61,898 nt of DNA from Clostridiales bacterium (GCA_029008095.1 JAQXJB010000055.1:1-61898); one strand, 5' to 3'; positions 25,949 to 35,387 are shown, counted from the first letter of the stretch. Numbers and translations: made by a program. The notes: generated by a model not told the origin, from the letters alone.

Positions 25949-28378
25949 ATGACCGATACAACATTTAAACAGCGTTGGCTTGGTGCCCGCCGTAAAATTA
26001 TAGAACATGACTTTGCAAAGCTTAACCCGGAGCAGCGTCTTGCCGTGATGGCCACAGAGGGGCCGCTGTTGCTCCTGGCAGGAGCCGGAAGCGGAAAAAC
26101 CACGGTAATCATCAACCGTATTGCCAACCTTATCCGCTACGGTAAGGCGTCGGACTGCGATGAGATAGACGAGCATGCCACGGAGGATGAGCTTGAGTTT
26201 CTTGAACGCTATGCTGAAATGTTTTCTCCGGAGGATGCCGAAAAAGCCCGGGCGCTGGCGGCTTATCAGCCTGCCGATCCCTGGCGCATCATGGCCATAA
26301 CCTTTACCAACAAGGCAGCCGATGAGCTGAAATCCCGTTTGGAGGCCATGCTCGGGGAAGCCGCCAATGATGTTTGGGCCTCGACCTTCCATTCCGCCTG
26401 CGTAAGAATACTCAGAAAGGATATTGACAGGCTCGGCATATTCTCATCATCATTCACCATTTATGATACCGCCGACTGCCTTTCTCTTATAAAGCACATT
26501 CTTAAGGATTTGGAGCTTGACGAGAAAAAATTCTCGCCCAGAAGTATACTCAGCGTTATCAGCGGCGCAAAGGACGAGATGATCTCCGCAGAAGAATTCC
26601 TTTCTGCCGCTGGCAGCGATCCCTGGAGAAAGACCATCGGACAGGTATATAAGGAATATACCGCCCGCATGATAGACTCCAACGCTCTGGACTTTGATGA
26701 CCTGATACTCTATACCGTTAAGCTGTTTACGGAGTGCGGCGAGGTTCTGGAATTTTACCAGAACAAATTCCGCTATCTGCTGGTGGACGAGTATCAGGAT
26801 ACCAATATGCTCCAATATAAATTCGTCAGCCTGCTCGCCGAAAAACGCCGGAATATCTGCGTTGTGGGCGACGACGATCAGGGCATATATAAGTTCCGCG
26901 GAGCTACCATAGAAAATATACTCAGTTTTGAGAAGCAGTATCATGACTGCCGGGTAATCAGACTTGAGCAGAATTACCGCTCCACCGAGTACATACTCGA
27001 AGCCTCCAATGCGGTCATCCGCCGCAACACAAATCGAAAGGGCAAGGAACTGTGGACGAATAACGGCAGGGGAGAGAAGCTCACTCTTTATGTTGCCGCC
27101 AACGAAAATGACGAGGCTCAGTTTGTTGCCGCCAAAATACTCGCGGGCTTTTCCCAGGGAGCGAATTGGAGCGATTTCGCGGTGCTTTACCGCATGAACG
27201 CCCAGTCAAACCAGCTTGAACACGCCTTCAAGCGGCAGGGAATACCCTATAAGGTTTTCGGAGGCATGAAGTTTTATGACCGCGCCGAGATAAAGGACAT
27301 GCTTGCCTATATGTGCGTCGTAAATAATCCGGACGACGATTTGCGCCTGCGTAGAATAATCAACAACCCACCTCGCGGCATAGGCGATAAAACCCTGGAT
27401 ACGGCTGCCGAGCTTGCCGCCGCAGAGGGGATATCTCTTTTCAGCCTGCTGAGAAAATGCCGGGATTATCCGGAGCTTCAGCGCAGCGCTGCCAAGCTGC
27501 TGCTATTTGTCAATATGATAGATGATTTGCGCAGCGAGGTCTCAGAGCGCAATCTGGATGAGCTTTATGAGTTGATACTCTCCAAATCAGGATATCTTGC
27601 CGCTCTTGAGGCAAAGGACACTCAGGAGGATCAGACCCGGGCCGAAAACGTCCGGGAGTTGAAAACCAATATCGTAAATTTCATTAAGGAACGCAGCGGC
27701 GTCGGTAATCTGGCGGATTTTCTGGATGAAATGGCGCTTTATACCGACCTTGACCAGCTCGAAAAGGATGCTGACAGCGCTGTTATGATGACCATGCACA
27801 GCGCAAAGGGTCTGGAATTTCCTACGGTGTTCATTGTAGGCGCAGAAGAAGGAATTTTTCCCGGTACGCGCAGCATAGGAGATCCTGACGAAATAGAGGA
27901 GGAACGCCGCCTTTGCTATGTAGGTATGACCCGAGCTAAGGAAAAGCTGTATCTTACGGCAGCCAAGCAGAGAATGCTTTTCGGTCGAACAAGCTGCAAC
28001 AGCGTTTCCCGTTTTGTGAAAGAAATACCGGAGGATTGTCTGGACACTGTTCACGGCATCCGAAACGTAAGCTCTTATCAAAGCACCGGCGGAATATATC
28101 AGCAGGGCTCGGGCGGATACAGAAGTTCTTATTCCGAAAAGGCTCCTTCTGCGCCAAGCTCTAAATACTCAGTTACCGCCGAGGCGCCTCCCGCGCCGGC
28201 GGCCTCCGCTGTTACCTTCCGTAAAGGCGACAGCATTGTCCATAAGGCCTTTGGCCCGGGCGTTATCTCCACAATGCAGGAAATGGGAGGAGACTTCCTT
28301 GTGGAAATAATCTTTGATAAGGTTGGCACAAAACGTCTTATGCTCAAGTCCGCATCTCAATACATGAAAAAAGCTTGA
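25949..28378 (+). CDS. pcrA: ATP-dependent DNA helicase PcrA/UvrD
   Basis: Superfamily 1 3'-5' helicase, 809 residues, acting in excision repair and clearing of blocked forks. Walker A AGAGSGKTT is at 44-52. Motif II appears as LLVDEYQDTN and motif VI as RRLCYVGMTRAKEKLY. A PcrA-type C-terminal Tudor-like domain closes the protein (GDSIVHKAFGPGVI). An acidic insert of about 45 residues lies between motifs I and Ia (about 66-110), which Bacillus PcrA lacks. The weak GAGGA site 13 bases before the ATG leaves the exact start slightly uncertain. Confidence 0.95.
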   Translation: MTDTTFKQRWLGARRKIIEHDFAKLNPEQRLAVMATEGPLLLLAGAGSGKTTVIINRIANLIRYGKASDCDEIDEHATEDELEFLERYAEMFSPEDAEKARALAAYQPADPWRIMAITFTNKAADELKSRLEAMLGEAANDVWASTFHSACVRILRKDIDRLGIFSSSFTIYDTADCLSLIKHILKDLELDEKKFSPRSILSVISGAKDEMISAEEFLSAAGSDPWRKTIGQVYKEYTARMIDSNALDFDDLILYTVKLFTECGEVLEFYQNKFRYLLVDEYQDTNMLQYKFVSLLAEKRRNICVVGDDDQGIYKFRGATIENILSFEKQYHDCRVIRLEQNYRSTEYILEASNAVIRRNTNRKGKELWTNNGRGEKLTLYVAANENDEAQFVAAKILAGFSQGANWSDFAVLYRMNAQSNQLEHAFKRQGIPYKVFGGMKFYDRAEIKDMLAYMCVVNNPDDDLRLRRIINNPPRGIGDKTLDTAAELAAAEGISLFSLLRKCRDYPELQRSAAKLLLFVNMIDDLRSEVSERNLDELYELILSKSGYLAALEAKDTQEDQTRAENVRELKTNIVNFIKERSGVGNLADFLDEMALYTDLDQLEKDADSAVMMTMHSAKGLEFPTVFIVGAEEGIFPGTRSIGDPDEIEEERRLCYVGMTRAKEKLYLTAAKQRMLFGRTSCNSVSRFVKEIPEDCLDTVHGIRNVSSYQSTGGIYQQGSGGYRSSYSEKAPSAPSSKYSVTAEAPPAPAASAVTFRKGDSIVHKAFGPGVISTMQEMGGDFLVEIIFDKVGTKRLMLKSASQYMKKA

Positions 28379-28403
28379 TTTATTTTACTGTCAATTTGAA
28401 CAT

Positions 28404-28452
28404 GCCCCTCTGCGTATAATGGTTGCAAGAGACCATTATTTCGCAGAGGGGC
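28404..28452 (+). terminator. Long hairpin after pcrA
   Basis: GCCCCTCTGCG (28404-28414) pairs with CGCAGAGGGGC (28442-28452), with an inner ATAATGGT/ACCATTAT stem. It ends the pcrA unit, although no T-run follows directly. Its 3' arm contains the only Shine-Dalgarno of the next small gene. Confidence 0.65.
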
Positions 28453-28459
28453 GTTTAGT

Positions 28460-28606
28460 TTGAAACGGAATGGCAAAAAATTTGGACCATGTATACTTTT
28501 CGTAGGGTTAGGGATCGTCATTGCGATGCTGTTTCCGTCATCCTTTTGCCTGTTCCTTATAGGAGCGATCCTTATAATAGCCGGAATATTAATAATAAGA
28601 AAGTGA
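28460..28606 (+). CDS. Small membrane protein, 48 residues
   Basis: The frame begins at TTG 28460 and encodes MKRNGKKFGPCILFVGLGIV, then two short hydrophobic stretches separated by a Pro-Ser-Ser turn, ending in IIRK. The layout is a basic start and a helical hairpin, like short membrane proteins I believe occur in other Clostridia. The Shine-Dalgarno AGAGGGG (28446-28451) is buried in the 3' arm of the hairpin 28404-28452, so translation may be repressed unless the hairpin opens. Function unknown. Confidence 0.6.
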   Translation: MKRNGKKFGPCILFVGLGIVIAMLFPSSFCLFLIGAILIIAGILIIRK

Positions 28607-28643
28607 GTGAATCGTGTGAAAAATCACACCGAACTATTATAAA

Positions 28644-28754
28644 CCCATCTGCTCGCCGCTTTGCGGCAACCGCAGATGATGGCAATCATCCCCCATTTCG
28701 CCGGGGGAGAGCATTTCATTTCTATTTGTGCCGCCCATGGCGGCGGAATGGGGG
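28644..28754 (+). repeat. Structured dispersed repeat, copy 1
   Basis: About 111 bases, nearly identical (two substitutions and a 2-base gap) to 51853-51961. Internal structure: CATCTGC/GCAGATG with inner GCCGC/GCGGC; GATGAT/ATCATC; and a long-range pairing of CCCCCATTTCGCC with GGCGGAATGGGGG. The final GGGGG lies 6 bases before the spoVM ATG and would be its Shine-Dalgarno. Because that GGGGG is one arm of the long-range stem, the element can hide the ribosome site. Confidence 0.85.
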
Positions 28755-28760
28755 ATTAAT

Positions 28761-28829
28761 ATGAAGATATATGTTTTCAAGCCACCGAAATTTCTGGCAA
28801 GATTATTGAAAAAATTGTTCAGAGCATAA
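28761..28829 (+). CDS. spoVM: Stage V sporulation protein M
   Basis: A 22-codon gene, MKIYVFKPPKFLARLLKKLF plus RA. It matches Bacillus SpoVM (26 residues) in the MKxYxxKxPKFL start and the following amphipathic helix. SpoVM inserts shallowly into the outer forespore membrane, senses its curvature and anchors SpoIVA. The neighbour sipL, whose product binds SpoIVA, supports the call. The Pro-Pro pair at residues 8-9 agrees with the conserved Pro9 of SpoVM. Its ribosome site is supplied by the 3' end of the dispersed repeat. Confidence 0.9.
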   Translation: MKIYVFKPPKFLARLLKKLFRA

Positions 28830-28897
28830 GTGCATCCATGTCCGAATATACTCTAACAGGGTCAGTGCAGAACTTATTCAAAGGAGTGTAAACGGTA

Positions 28898-30409
28898 ATG
28901 GAAATTAAATTGCACAGAGACAGCATTTCCTATTATTCTAAAGTGCTGAGTATAGAATTTTCCCAGGAAGAAACAGCAGAAAATATAGTTCCGGACACAC
29001 TGCCGGATATATCTTCAGTTATCGATGCCGATGCGATGGCGATCATGCGCGGAAAAGATATAAGTGACGGACGAATAACCGTGAGCGGGATGTTATTCGG
29101 GCATATACTCTATCGCTCGGACGGGGATGATGAACTGCGGAAAATGCCGGTTCAACTGCCGTTTTCTGCTCATTGGGATAACAGCTCCATCACTCAGGCC
29201 AGCAAATGCGCTGCAAGGCTTTCGGTTTCGTCCTTTGAAGGCCGCATAATCAATTCCCGCAAGCTGCTCTTGAGGGCTGAAGTGGTTATTTCGGCGGATA
29301 TTTTTAACTCTGAAGCCTGCGAATTTACAAAAGGCGTTGATTGCGAACAACTGGAGGTATTCAATGAGAATATTCATTTCAGTCATCTTTGCGCGGTAGG
29401 TGAGAGAACCTTCAGCTTGTCCGAAGAACTGCTTCTTCCGGCAGCCAAGCCTCATGTGGAGAGCATAGTAAAATATCGCGCGAAGCTTTTTTGCAGCGAA
29501 GTAAAGTCTGTGGGCAGCCGCCTTGTTGTTAAGGGAACTGCATCAGTTTACATAGTATACAAAGCGGTTGGCGGGGGAGAATTGAACTGCGTGGATTTCT
29601 CGATCCCGTTTTCACAAATCTATGATACCGATTGCAGCGCCGAAATTACAGCGGCGGACGCGATGCTGATGCTTACAGGCGTATATATTGAAGCAAACGA
29701 CGCAAGCAGTGATTCAACAAGCGGATTCAAGGCCGAGATAGGCGCAGTGGCGCAGTTCTGCGCGTGGAGTGACAGCGAAATAAGCTGTGTCTGCGATGCA
29801 TACAGCACCCAAAACGAGATATCTATGACATTAAGCAGCTCAAGACTGAGAGAATCTCAGCAGTGTCCGGCAAGAGAAGAAAGCGTTTCTCAGCTTATCA
29901 GCACTACGGCGTCCGCAAAAAGTGTTATAGACGTATATACGTACATCGGGAAGCAGCGTACTGATGGCGATGCTGTTATCTGGCCGGTCATTGCGAGAGT
30001 GATATATGAAAGCGAAGAAGGAAAAACCGCATCCGCATTCGGCAGCTTTGAAATAACCTGTGAATATTCCGAGCATGCAGGAGCTAAAGTCAGCGCGGAG
30101 ACGGGCGATATAATGGCAAAAGTTATTTCCGGCGGTATTGAACTGCGCATTCCGGTAAAATACACAATCGTAGCCGAAGATGAACTTGGATTTGCAACGC
30201 CCACAGAGATAATCATAGATGAGGAGCAAACGAAAAACATATCCGCGCAGCCGTCCATTATCGTGCTTAAAGCAGACGGCAGCACCTCGCTGTGGAGTCT
30301 GGCAAAGCAGTTTAATACCACGATAGGTACAATAAATGAAGCCAATCCAGGGCTCAGCGGCAGAATTCCCGAAAAAGGCGAGCTGCTTCTTATTGCAAAA
30401 AAGCGCTAA
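28898..30409 (+). CDS. sipL: SipL-like spore coat morphogenesis protein (DUF3794-LysM)
   Basis: A 503-residue protein with repeated DUF3794 (SipL/SPOCS) units over about 30-440 and a C-terminal LysM domain (about 455-500: WSLAKQFNTTIGTINEANPG). In Clostridioides difficile SipL (about 520 residues, same layout) the LysM domain binds SpoIVA and the protein directs coat assembly; it is the functional counterpart of SpoVID. Adjacency to spoVM reinforces this. AAGGAG lies before the ATG. Confidence 0.88.
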   Translation: MEIKLHRDSISYYSKVLSIEFSQEETAENIVPDTLPDISSVIDADAMAIMRGKDISDGRITVSGMLFGHILYRSDGDDELRKMPVQLPFSAHWDNSSITQASKCAARLSVSSFEGRIINSRKLLLRAEVVISADIFNSEACEFTKGVDCEQLEVFNENIHFSHLCAVGERTFSLSEELLLPAAKPHVESIVKYRAKLFCSEVKSVGSRLVVKGTASVYIVYKAVGGGELNCVDFSIPFSQIYDTDCSAEITAADAMLMLTGVYIEANDASSDSTSGFKAEIGAVAQFCAWSDSEISCVCDAYSTQNEISMTLSSSRLRESQQCPAREESVSQLISTTASAKSVIDVYTYIGKQRTDGDAVIWPVIARVIYESEEGKTASAFGSFEITCEYSEHAGAKVSAETGDIMAKVISGGIELRIPVKYTIVAEDELGFATPTEIIIDEEQTKNISAQPSIIVLKADGSTSLWSLAKQFNTTIGTINEANPGLSGRIPEKGELLLIAKKR

Positions 30410-30477
30410 AATACTTGATATATTCAAAACTCTGTGATAAAATGCATTGTCAACACAGAGGGGAGATGTATCTCAAA

Positions 30478-31215
30478 ATGTCAGGACATTCCAAATGGCA
30501 TAATATACAAAAGACCAAAGGCGCTCAGGACGCCAAGCGCGCGCAGGCATTCACCAAGATCGCCCGCGAAATGATCGTAGCCGTAAAGGAAGGCGGCGGC
30601 GACCCCAATAACAATTCCCGCCTTGCTTCCGTTGTTGCCAAGGCAAAGGCAGCCAATATGCCTAACGATAATATCAAGCGCACGATTGAGAAGGCTCTCG
30701 GAGCTGGCGATGTATCCAACTACGAAAGCATTACTTATGAAGGCTATGGCCCCAGCGGCGTTGCCGTTATCGTCGATACTATGACCGATAACCGTAACCG
30801 CACCGCCTCTGAGGTTCGCCACTACTTTGATAAGTACGGCGGAAACATGGGCGCTACCGGCTGCGTTTCCTGGTCCTTCGAAAAGAAGGGCGTTATCGTC
30901 ATCGATAACGAGGATGAGGATCTTGATGAGGAGGTCGTCATGATGGATGCTCTCGATTGCGGCGCTGCCGATTTCGAGGCAGACGGCCCTGTGTTTACCG
31001 TTTATACCGATCCCGACGGCTTTGCCGCCGTCAGTGACGCGCTACAGCAGAAGGGCTATAAGCTGCTGTCCGCACAGGCTGAAATGGTTCCCCAGAACGG
31101 TTACATCAAGCTTACCAACGAGGACGACATAAAGAACATGCAGAAGATGCTTGATATGTTCGAGGATAACGATGATGTCCAGAACGTCTGGCACAACTGG
31201 GACAACGAAGACTAA
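30478..31215 (+). CDS. yebC: YebC/PmpR family protein
   Basis: A 245-residue member of the YebC family (start MSGHSKWHNIQKTKGAQDAK), long described as a transcriptional regulator and more recently linked to relief of ribosome stalling at proline-rich stretches. The ATG at 30478 is chosen for the invariant MSGHSKW start, with AGGGGAG about 12 bases upstream; the frame extends 21 codons further upstream without conservation. Monocistronic, ending at a terminator. Confidence 0.96.
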   Translation: MSGHSKWHNIQKTKGAQDAKRAQAFTKIAREMIVAVKEGGGDPNNNSRLASVVAKAKAANMPNDNIKRTIEKALGAGDVSNYESITYEGYGPSGVAVIVDTMTDNRNRTASEVRHYFDKYGGNMGATGCVSWSFEKKGVIVIDNEDEDLDEEVVMMDALDCGAADFEADGPVFTVYTDPDGFAAVSDALQQKGYKLLSAQAEMVPQNGYIKLTNEDDIKNMQKMLDMFEDNDDVQNVWHNWDNED

Positions 31216-31228
31216 TTTATATAAAGAA

Positions 31229-31275
31229 CAAAGCTCCGTCTGTTTTCATGAGAGAACAGGCGGGGCTTGTTTTTC
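31229..31275 (+). terminator. Terminator after yebC
   Basis: AAGCTCCGTCTGTT pairs with AACAGGCGGGGCTT (one mismatch and one wobble), followed by GTTTTTC. Confidence 0.85.
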
Positions 31276-31310
31276 TCAAATCTTTACCCGACGCAGAATA
31301 GAGGAGCGTA

Positions 31311-31339
31311 TTGACATTATACTTGGCGTGGTGTAACAT
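31311..31339 (+). promoter_or_regulatory. Promoter of the repeat lipoprotein
   Basis: TTGACA (31311-31316) and TAACAT (31334-31339), spaced 17 bases. The leader contains a perfect 16-base palindrome, GTATTTGCGCAAATAC, near 31399. Confidence 0.65.
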
Positions 31340-31456
31340 TATCATAATAAATGGAATATTAACGAAAAAAGAGAAAGAAAAGAGAAAAAAGCGCATTGTG
31401 TATTTGCGCAAATACGTACTGGGAAGGAGATACGTTACGTTTGTAACGGAAAAGAA

Positions 31457-32710
31457 ATGAAAAATTTTAAAAGGGTTATCGCATTGGTAATGGCATTGAT
31501 CATGTGTCTGTCGCTCTGTGCCTGCGGCAAGAGTGAGGCAGCCAAGGCTGCAGACGAGCTTATTGCCTCTCTTGGACCTATCACTCTTAACAGCGAAAGC
31601 AAAATAGCTGAAGCCGAGGCTGCTGTAGCAGCTCTTACTGAAAAGGAGAGAGGCCAGCTCGAGAAGCTCCAGGTGCTTGAGGACGCAAAGGCTGATTATG
31701 ACACACTTCTTATCAAAGTCGTTGAAGATGCTATCAACGCCATCGGCAATGTTACATTAGACAGCGAGAACGCCATAAATAGCGCAAGAGCCGAGTACAC
31801 CGCGCTTGATGCTGCGCTCCAGCCCTCCGTAAGTAATTATAATGTTCTTACCGCTGCTGAAGAGGCGTATTTCGGCGCAAAGGTCAAGGCCGTTGAAGAG
31901 CCCATTGCAAACATTGGCAGCGTTACTCTTGAAAGTGTCGATGTAATAGCCGCCGCGCGTGCAGCGTATGATGCTGCTGAACCGGATGTTCAGAGTGCCG
32001 TAGGCAACTATGGCGTTTTGACCGCCGCGGAAGAAGCATATACCGCTCTTAGAGCGCAGGAGGTTATTGACCTCATTAACGCTATCGGAACCGTTACCCT
32101 CGACAGCTCTGCCGCGATCAATGCCGCACAGAGCGCATATGACGCACTTGATGCTAACGAGGCCGCATTGGTAAACAACGCTGATATTCTCGCAAACGCT
32201 GCTGTGGAACTGAAGAACGTAAAGGACGCATATGCGGAGAAAATGCTCTCCAAGATGACTGTTGAGGAAGATAAGGTGCGCGGTATGTCGTTCTATTACC
32301 CCAAGGCGTTCCCGTATTATAGCACCTACTGGGGAGCGGATGTGCGCTGTTTCGTACTGCCTTACATAGGCCGCAGCAAAGATGCCGTATGGATGCGTTT
32401 GATATGTGACTATACCTCAGATGACTGGGTTTTCTTTAAGAAAATTATTTTCGCCGTAGACGACGAGCGTATAACCAAGAGCTTCGGGGACTTTGATGTT
32501 ACCAGAGATAATGGCGGCGGAGATGTTTGGGAATATGTCGATATTGATGTTGGCACATCCGAACTGAATCTTCTTGAGGCTATAGCAAATTCCACTGAAA
32601 CCATTGTTCGCTTTGAAGGCGATGATTATTACTATGACTTCACCGTGAGAGATTCTGATAAGACTGCCATTCGCGAAACACTGGATACCTACTATGCCTT
32701 GATGGGCTGA
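31457..32710 (+). CDS. Lipoprotein with four helical repeats
   Basis: A 417-residue lipoprotein (lipobox LCAC near residue 23). Four copies of a roughly 55-residue helical repeat occupy about 32-85, 88-142, 144-197 and 199-255. Their shared pattern is AIGxVTLDS, then AxxAYxALD and LxxAEEAY. A beta-rich C-terminal domain with many Tyr/Asp follows (about 265-417) and resembles no enzyme I know. Such repeats occur in surface proteins of gut Clostridia and probably act as a stalk. The Shine-Dalgarno before the ATG is weak (GGAAAAG). Confidence 0.8.
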   Translation: MKNFKRVIALVMALIMCLSLCACGKSEAAKAADELIASLGPITLNSESKIAEAEAAVAALTEKERGQLEKLQVLEDAKADYDTLLIKVVEDAINAIGNVTLDSENAINSARAEYTALDAALQPSVSNYNVLTAAEEAYFGAKVKAVEEPIANIGSVTLESVDVIAAARAAYDAAEPDVQSAVGNYGVLTAAEEAYTALRAQEVIDLINAIGTVTLDSSAAINAAQSAYDALDANEAALVNNADILANAAVELKNVKDAYAEKMLSKMTVEEDKVRGMSFYYPKAFPYYSTYWGADVRCFVLPYIGRSKDAVWMRLICDYTSDDWVFFKKIIFAVDDERITKSFGDFDVTRDNGGGDVWEYVDIDVGTSELNLLEAIANSTETIVRFEGDDYYYDFTVRDSDKTAIRETLDTYYALMG

Positions 32711-32721
32711 TGATCAAAGAA

Positions 32722-32790
32722 AAAACGGAGACGGCTCTGCCGCCTCCGTTTTATGCTAAAACACCTCCCGGTTGACCGGGAGGTGTTTCT
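32722..32790. terminator. Tandem terminators between convergent genes
   Basis: The first hairpin is AAAACGGAG...CTCCGTTTT (32722-32752). The second is AAACACCTCCCGG/CCGGGAGGTGTTT with a TTGA loop (32759-32788), suited to the minus-strand gdhA as well. Confidence 0.85.
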
Positions 32791-32803
32791 ATAAAATCAT
32801 ATA

Positions 32804-34216
<1,413 letters not shown>

Positions 34217-34348
34217 TATTTTAAAGTAAAAAAGAATGGTACAAGTTATATAAATTTCATTTCTTGGTGTGGTTTTCAAAAAATTAAAGTTTTTTTGCAG
34301 GATTATGCAGCACATACTTTTGTCCAATTCATTTTGCATGAATTTTGA

Positions 34349-34377
34349 TTGACATTGACTTTCTTCCATGTTACATT
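34349..34377 (+). promoter_or_regulatory. Promoter of the tRNA-like array
   Basis: TTGACA (34349-34354) and TACATT (34372-34377), spaced 17 bases, with TATATA just downstream. It points into the tRNA-Leu-like sequences. Confidence 0.65.
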
Positions 34378-34397
34378 ATATATACTTTGCGATATTA

Positions 34398-34469
34398 GCG
34401 GGCATGATGGAATTGGCAGTCATGTGAGATTTAAATCGTATTACCTCAGCGAAGGATTTTACTGCCCGC
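34398..34469 (+). ncRNA. tRNA-Leu-like unit A, no T arm
   Basis: The first 40 bases follow tRNA-Leu closely: GCGGGCA acceptor strand, D arm with GGAATTGGCAG, anticodon loop TTTAAAT (would read UAA). The end TGCCCGC is the exact complement of the acceptor strand. Between them the anticodon-stem 3' strand, variable arm and T arm are replaced by about 25 bases (CGTATTACCTCAGCG...). The D-stem is ATG/CAT. No CCA is encoded. It could be a decayed tRNA or a tRNA-like RNA. Confidence 0.6.
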
Positions 34470-34491
34470 GCAAAACCTTAAAACTGAATAT

Positions 34492-34563
34492 GCGGGTATG
34501 GCGGAATTGGCAGACGTGCAGGATTTAGGTCGTGTCACCTTAGTGTAGGATTTCAGCACCCGC
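34492..34563 (+). ncRNA. tRNA-Leu-like unit B, no T arm
   Basis: Starts exactly 94 bases after unit A. It has a GCGGGTA acceptor with ACCCGC as 3' partner (six pairs), a GCG/CGT D-stem, and anticodon loop TTTAGGT (UAG). The replacement 3' half CGTGTCACCTTAGTGTAGG is close to that of unit A. The 22-base spacer after it (ATAAAACCTAAAAATTGAATAT) resembles the one after unit A. Confidence 0.6.
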
Positions 34564-34585
34564 ATAAAACCTAAAAATTGAATAT

Positions 34586-34666
34586 GCGCCTGTGATGGAA
34601 TTGGTAGACATGCGAGATTTAGGTCGTGTCACCTTAGTGTAAGTTTTCGAGCCATCACTCGCCGCA
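34586..34666 (+). ncRNA. tRNA-Leu-like unit C, no T arm
   Basis: Starts 94 bases after unit B. The D-stem is ATG/CAT and the anticodon loop TTTAGGT (UAG). It has the same replacement CGTGTCACCTTAGTGTAAG, and a closing stem formed by GTGATGG (34592-34598) with CCATCAC (34652-34658). The stretch to 34800 that follows shows only a small CAGG/CCTG hairpin with TTTTTC near 34686 and no gene. Confidence 0.55.
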
Positions 34667-34801
34667 TTCAGTTCTTTGGTAAAAGCAGGCGTGTCCTGTT
34701 TTTCTAAACGCGGATCAAGCGTTATGCTCCGCCTCGGTTCCCTCGCCGTGTAAAAGCAGAGGACAGCAAAATAGCGACAGGCAGCCCTGGCGCTCATATA
34801 T

Positions 34802-34886
34802 GCGGGTATGGCGGAATTGGCAGACGCGCAGGATTTAGGTTCCTGTGCCGCAAGGCGTGTGGGTTCGACCCCCACTACCCGTACCA
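34802..34886 (+). tRNA. tRNA-Leu (anticodon UAG)
   Basis: A complete 85-base class II tRNA. Acceptor strand GCGGGTA pairs with TACCCGT, the D-stem is GCG/CGC, and the anticodon stem-loop is CAGGA-TTTAGGT-TCCTG. The variable arm is GCCGCAAGGC, the T arm GTGGG-TTCGACC-CCCAC, and the CCA is encoded. Its 3' half is duplicated at 43032-43092. Confidence 0.97.
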
Positions 34887-34894
34887 AGCCCCGG
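34834..34894 (+). repeat. Candidate attachment site in tRNA-Leu (att copy 1)
   Basis: This 61-base segment runs from the anticodon loop to 8 bases past CCA and recurs at 43032-43092 with three mismatches. Starting in the anticodon loop and covering the 3' half is the usual form of integrase sites in tRNA genes. Confidence 0.75.
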
Positions 34895-34931
34895 GCAGTG
34901 TAACCTCTGTGCGGGGTTATTCTTCTTTTTT
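34888..34931 (+). terminator. Terminator after tRNA-Leu
   Basis: CCCCG (34889-34893) pairs with CGGGG (34912-34916), followed by T-rich TTATTCTTCTTTTTT. Confidence 0.75.
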
Positions 34932-35243
34932 GAGAATTCTTCTCATGAGGATATCGTCAATTTCCTGTTCCAGGAATGTGATTTTCTCTTGTGACGACAA
35001 AATGTGGGCGTCGAGGATTGGCTTCCTCAACGCCCACATTTTTTGCATTTGCGCCAGTTTCTTCAGTTCTTCCGCACGACTTTCACGAACTGCGGTAGCG
35101 CACTCATATACCATGGTATCCAGCTTTTCTTCATGAATGCATTGAGAATGGAAGTCCCGGCGCGGGAAGCGATTATAGCTACGGAACAGCTGTGCATGAC
35201 CAAGCGCGGTAAAATCAGCCTTATCGAAAAGTACGGGAAGCAA
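34917..35243 (-). other. Non-conserved open frame with internal hairpin; gap region
   Basis: The gap from the tRNA to 35327 holds one possible 108-codon minus-strand frame. Its C-terminal 60 residues are Lys/Glu-rich and helical (EELKKLAQMQKMWAL). The frame lacks a ribosome site. It contains a strong palindrome (34999-35045: AAAATGTGGGCGT/ACGCCCACATTTT plus TT) that looks like a terminator. It may be the tail of a broken gene of the island; I do not recognise it. Confidence 0.25.
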
Positions 35244-35326
35244 AAGTGAAAGAGTGATTCGTCAAAACGAGCACCTCGCCCAAGCATAGTACCGGGGTAT
35301 CCCGACCGGCTTCTCGAACCATCTGA

Positions 35327-35387
35327 GTATGACGAATGGGCGTCCTGCCCGACCGATTTGGTCAAGGCAGGACGCCCGTTGTCATAC
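35327..35387 (-). terminator. Hairpin after the beta-helix SLH gene
   Basis: A two-part stem: GTATGAC/GTCATAC outside and GGGCGTCCTGCC/GGCAGGACGCCC inside. It is very stable and 27 bases past the stop codon, but has no T-run. Confidence 0.65.

Noticed and set aside
28489-28764. A 91-codon frame across the dispersed repeat
   Set aside because: It runs through the structured repeat and ignores the better 48-codon and spoVM frames; similar read-through occurs at copy 2.
34917-35243. Integrase gene next to the tRNA attachment site
   Set aside because: The frame shows no tyrosine- or serine-recombinase motif, has no ribosome site and contains a terminator-like palindrome.
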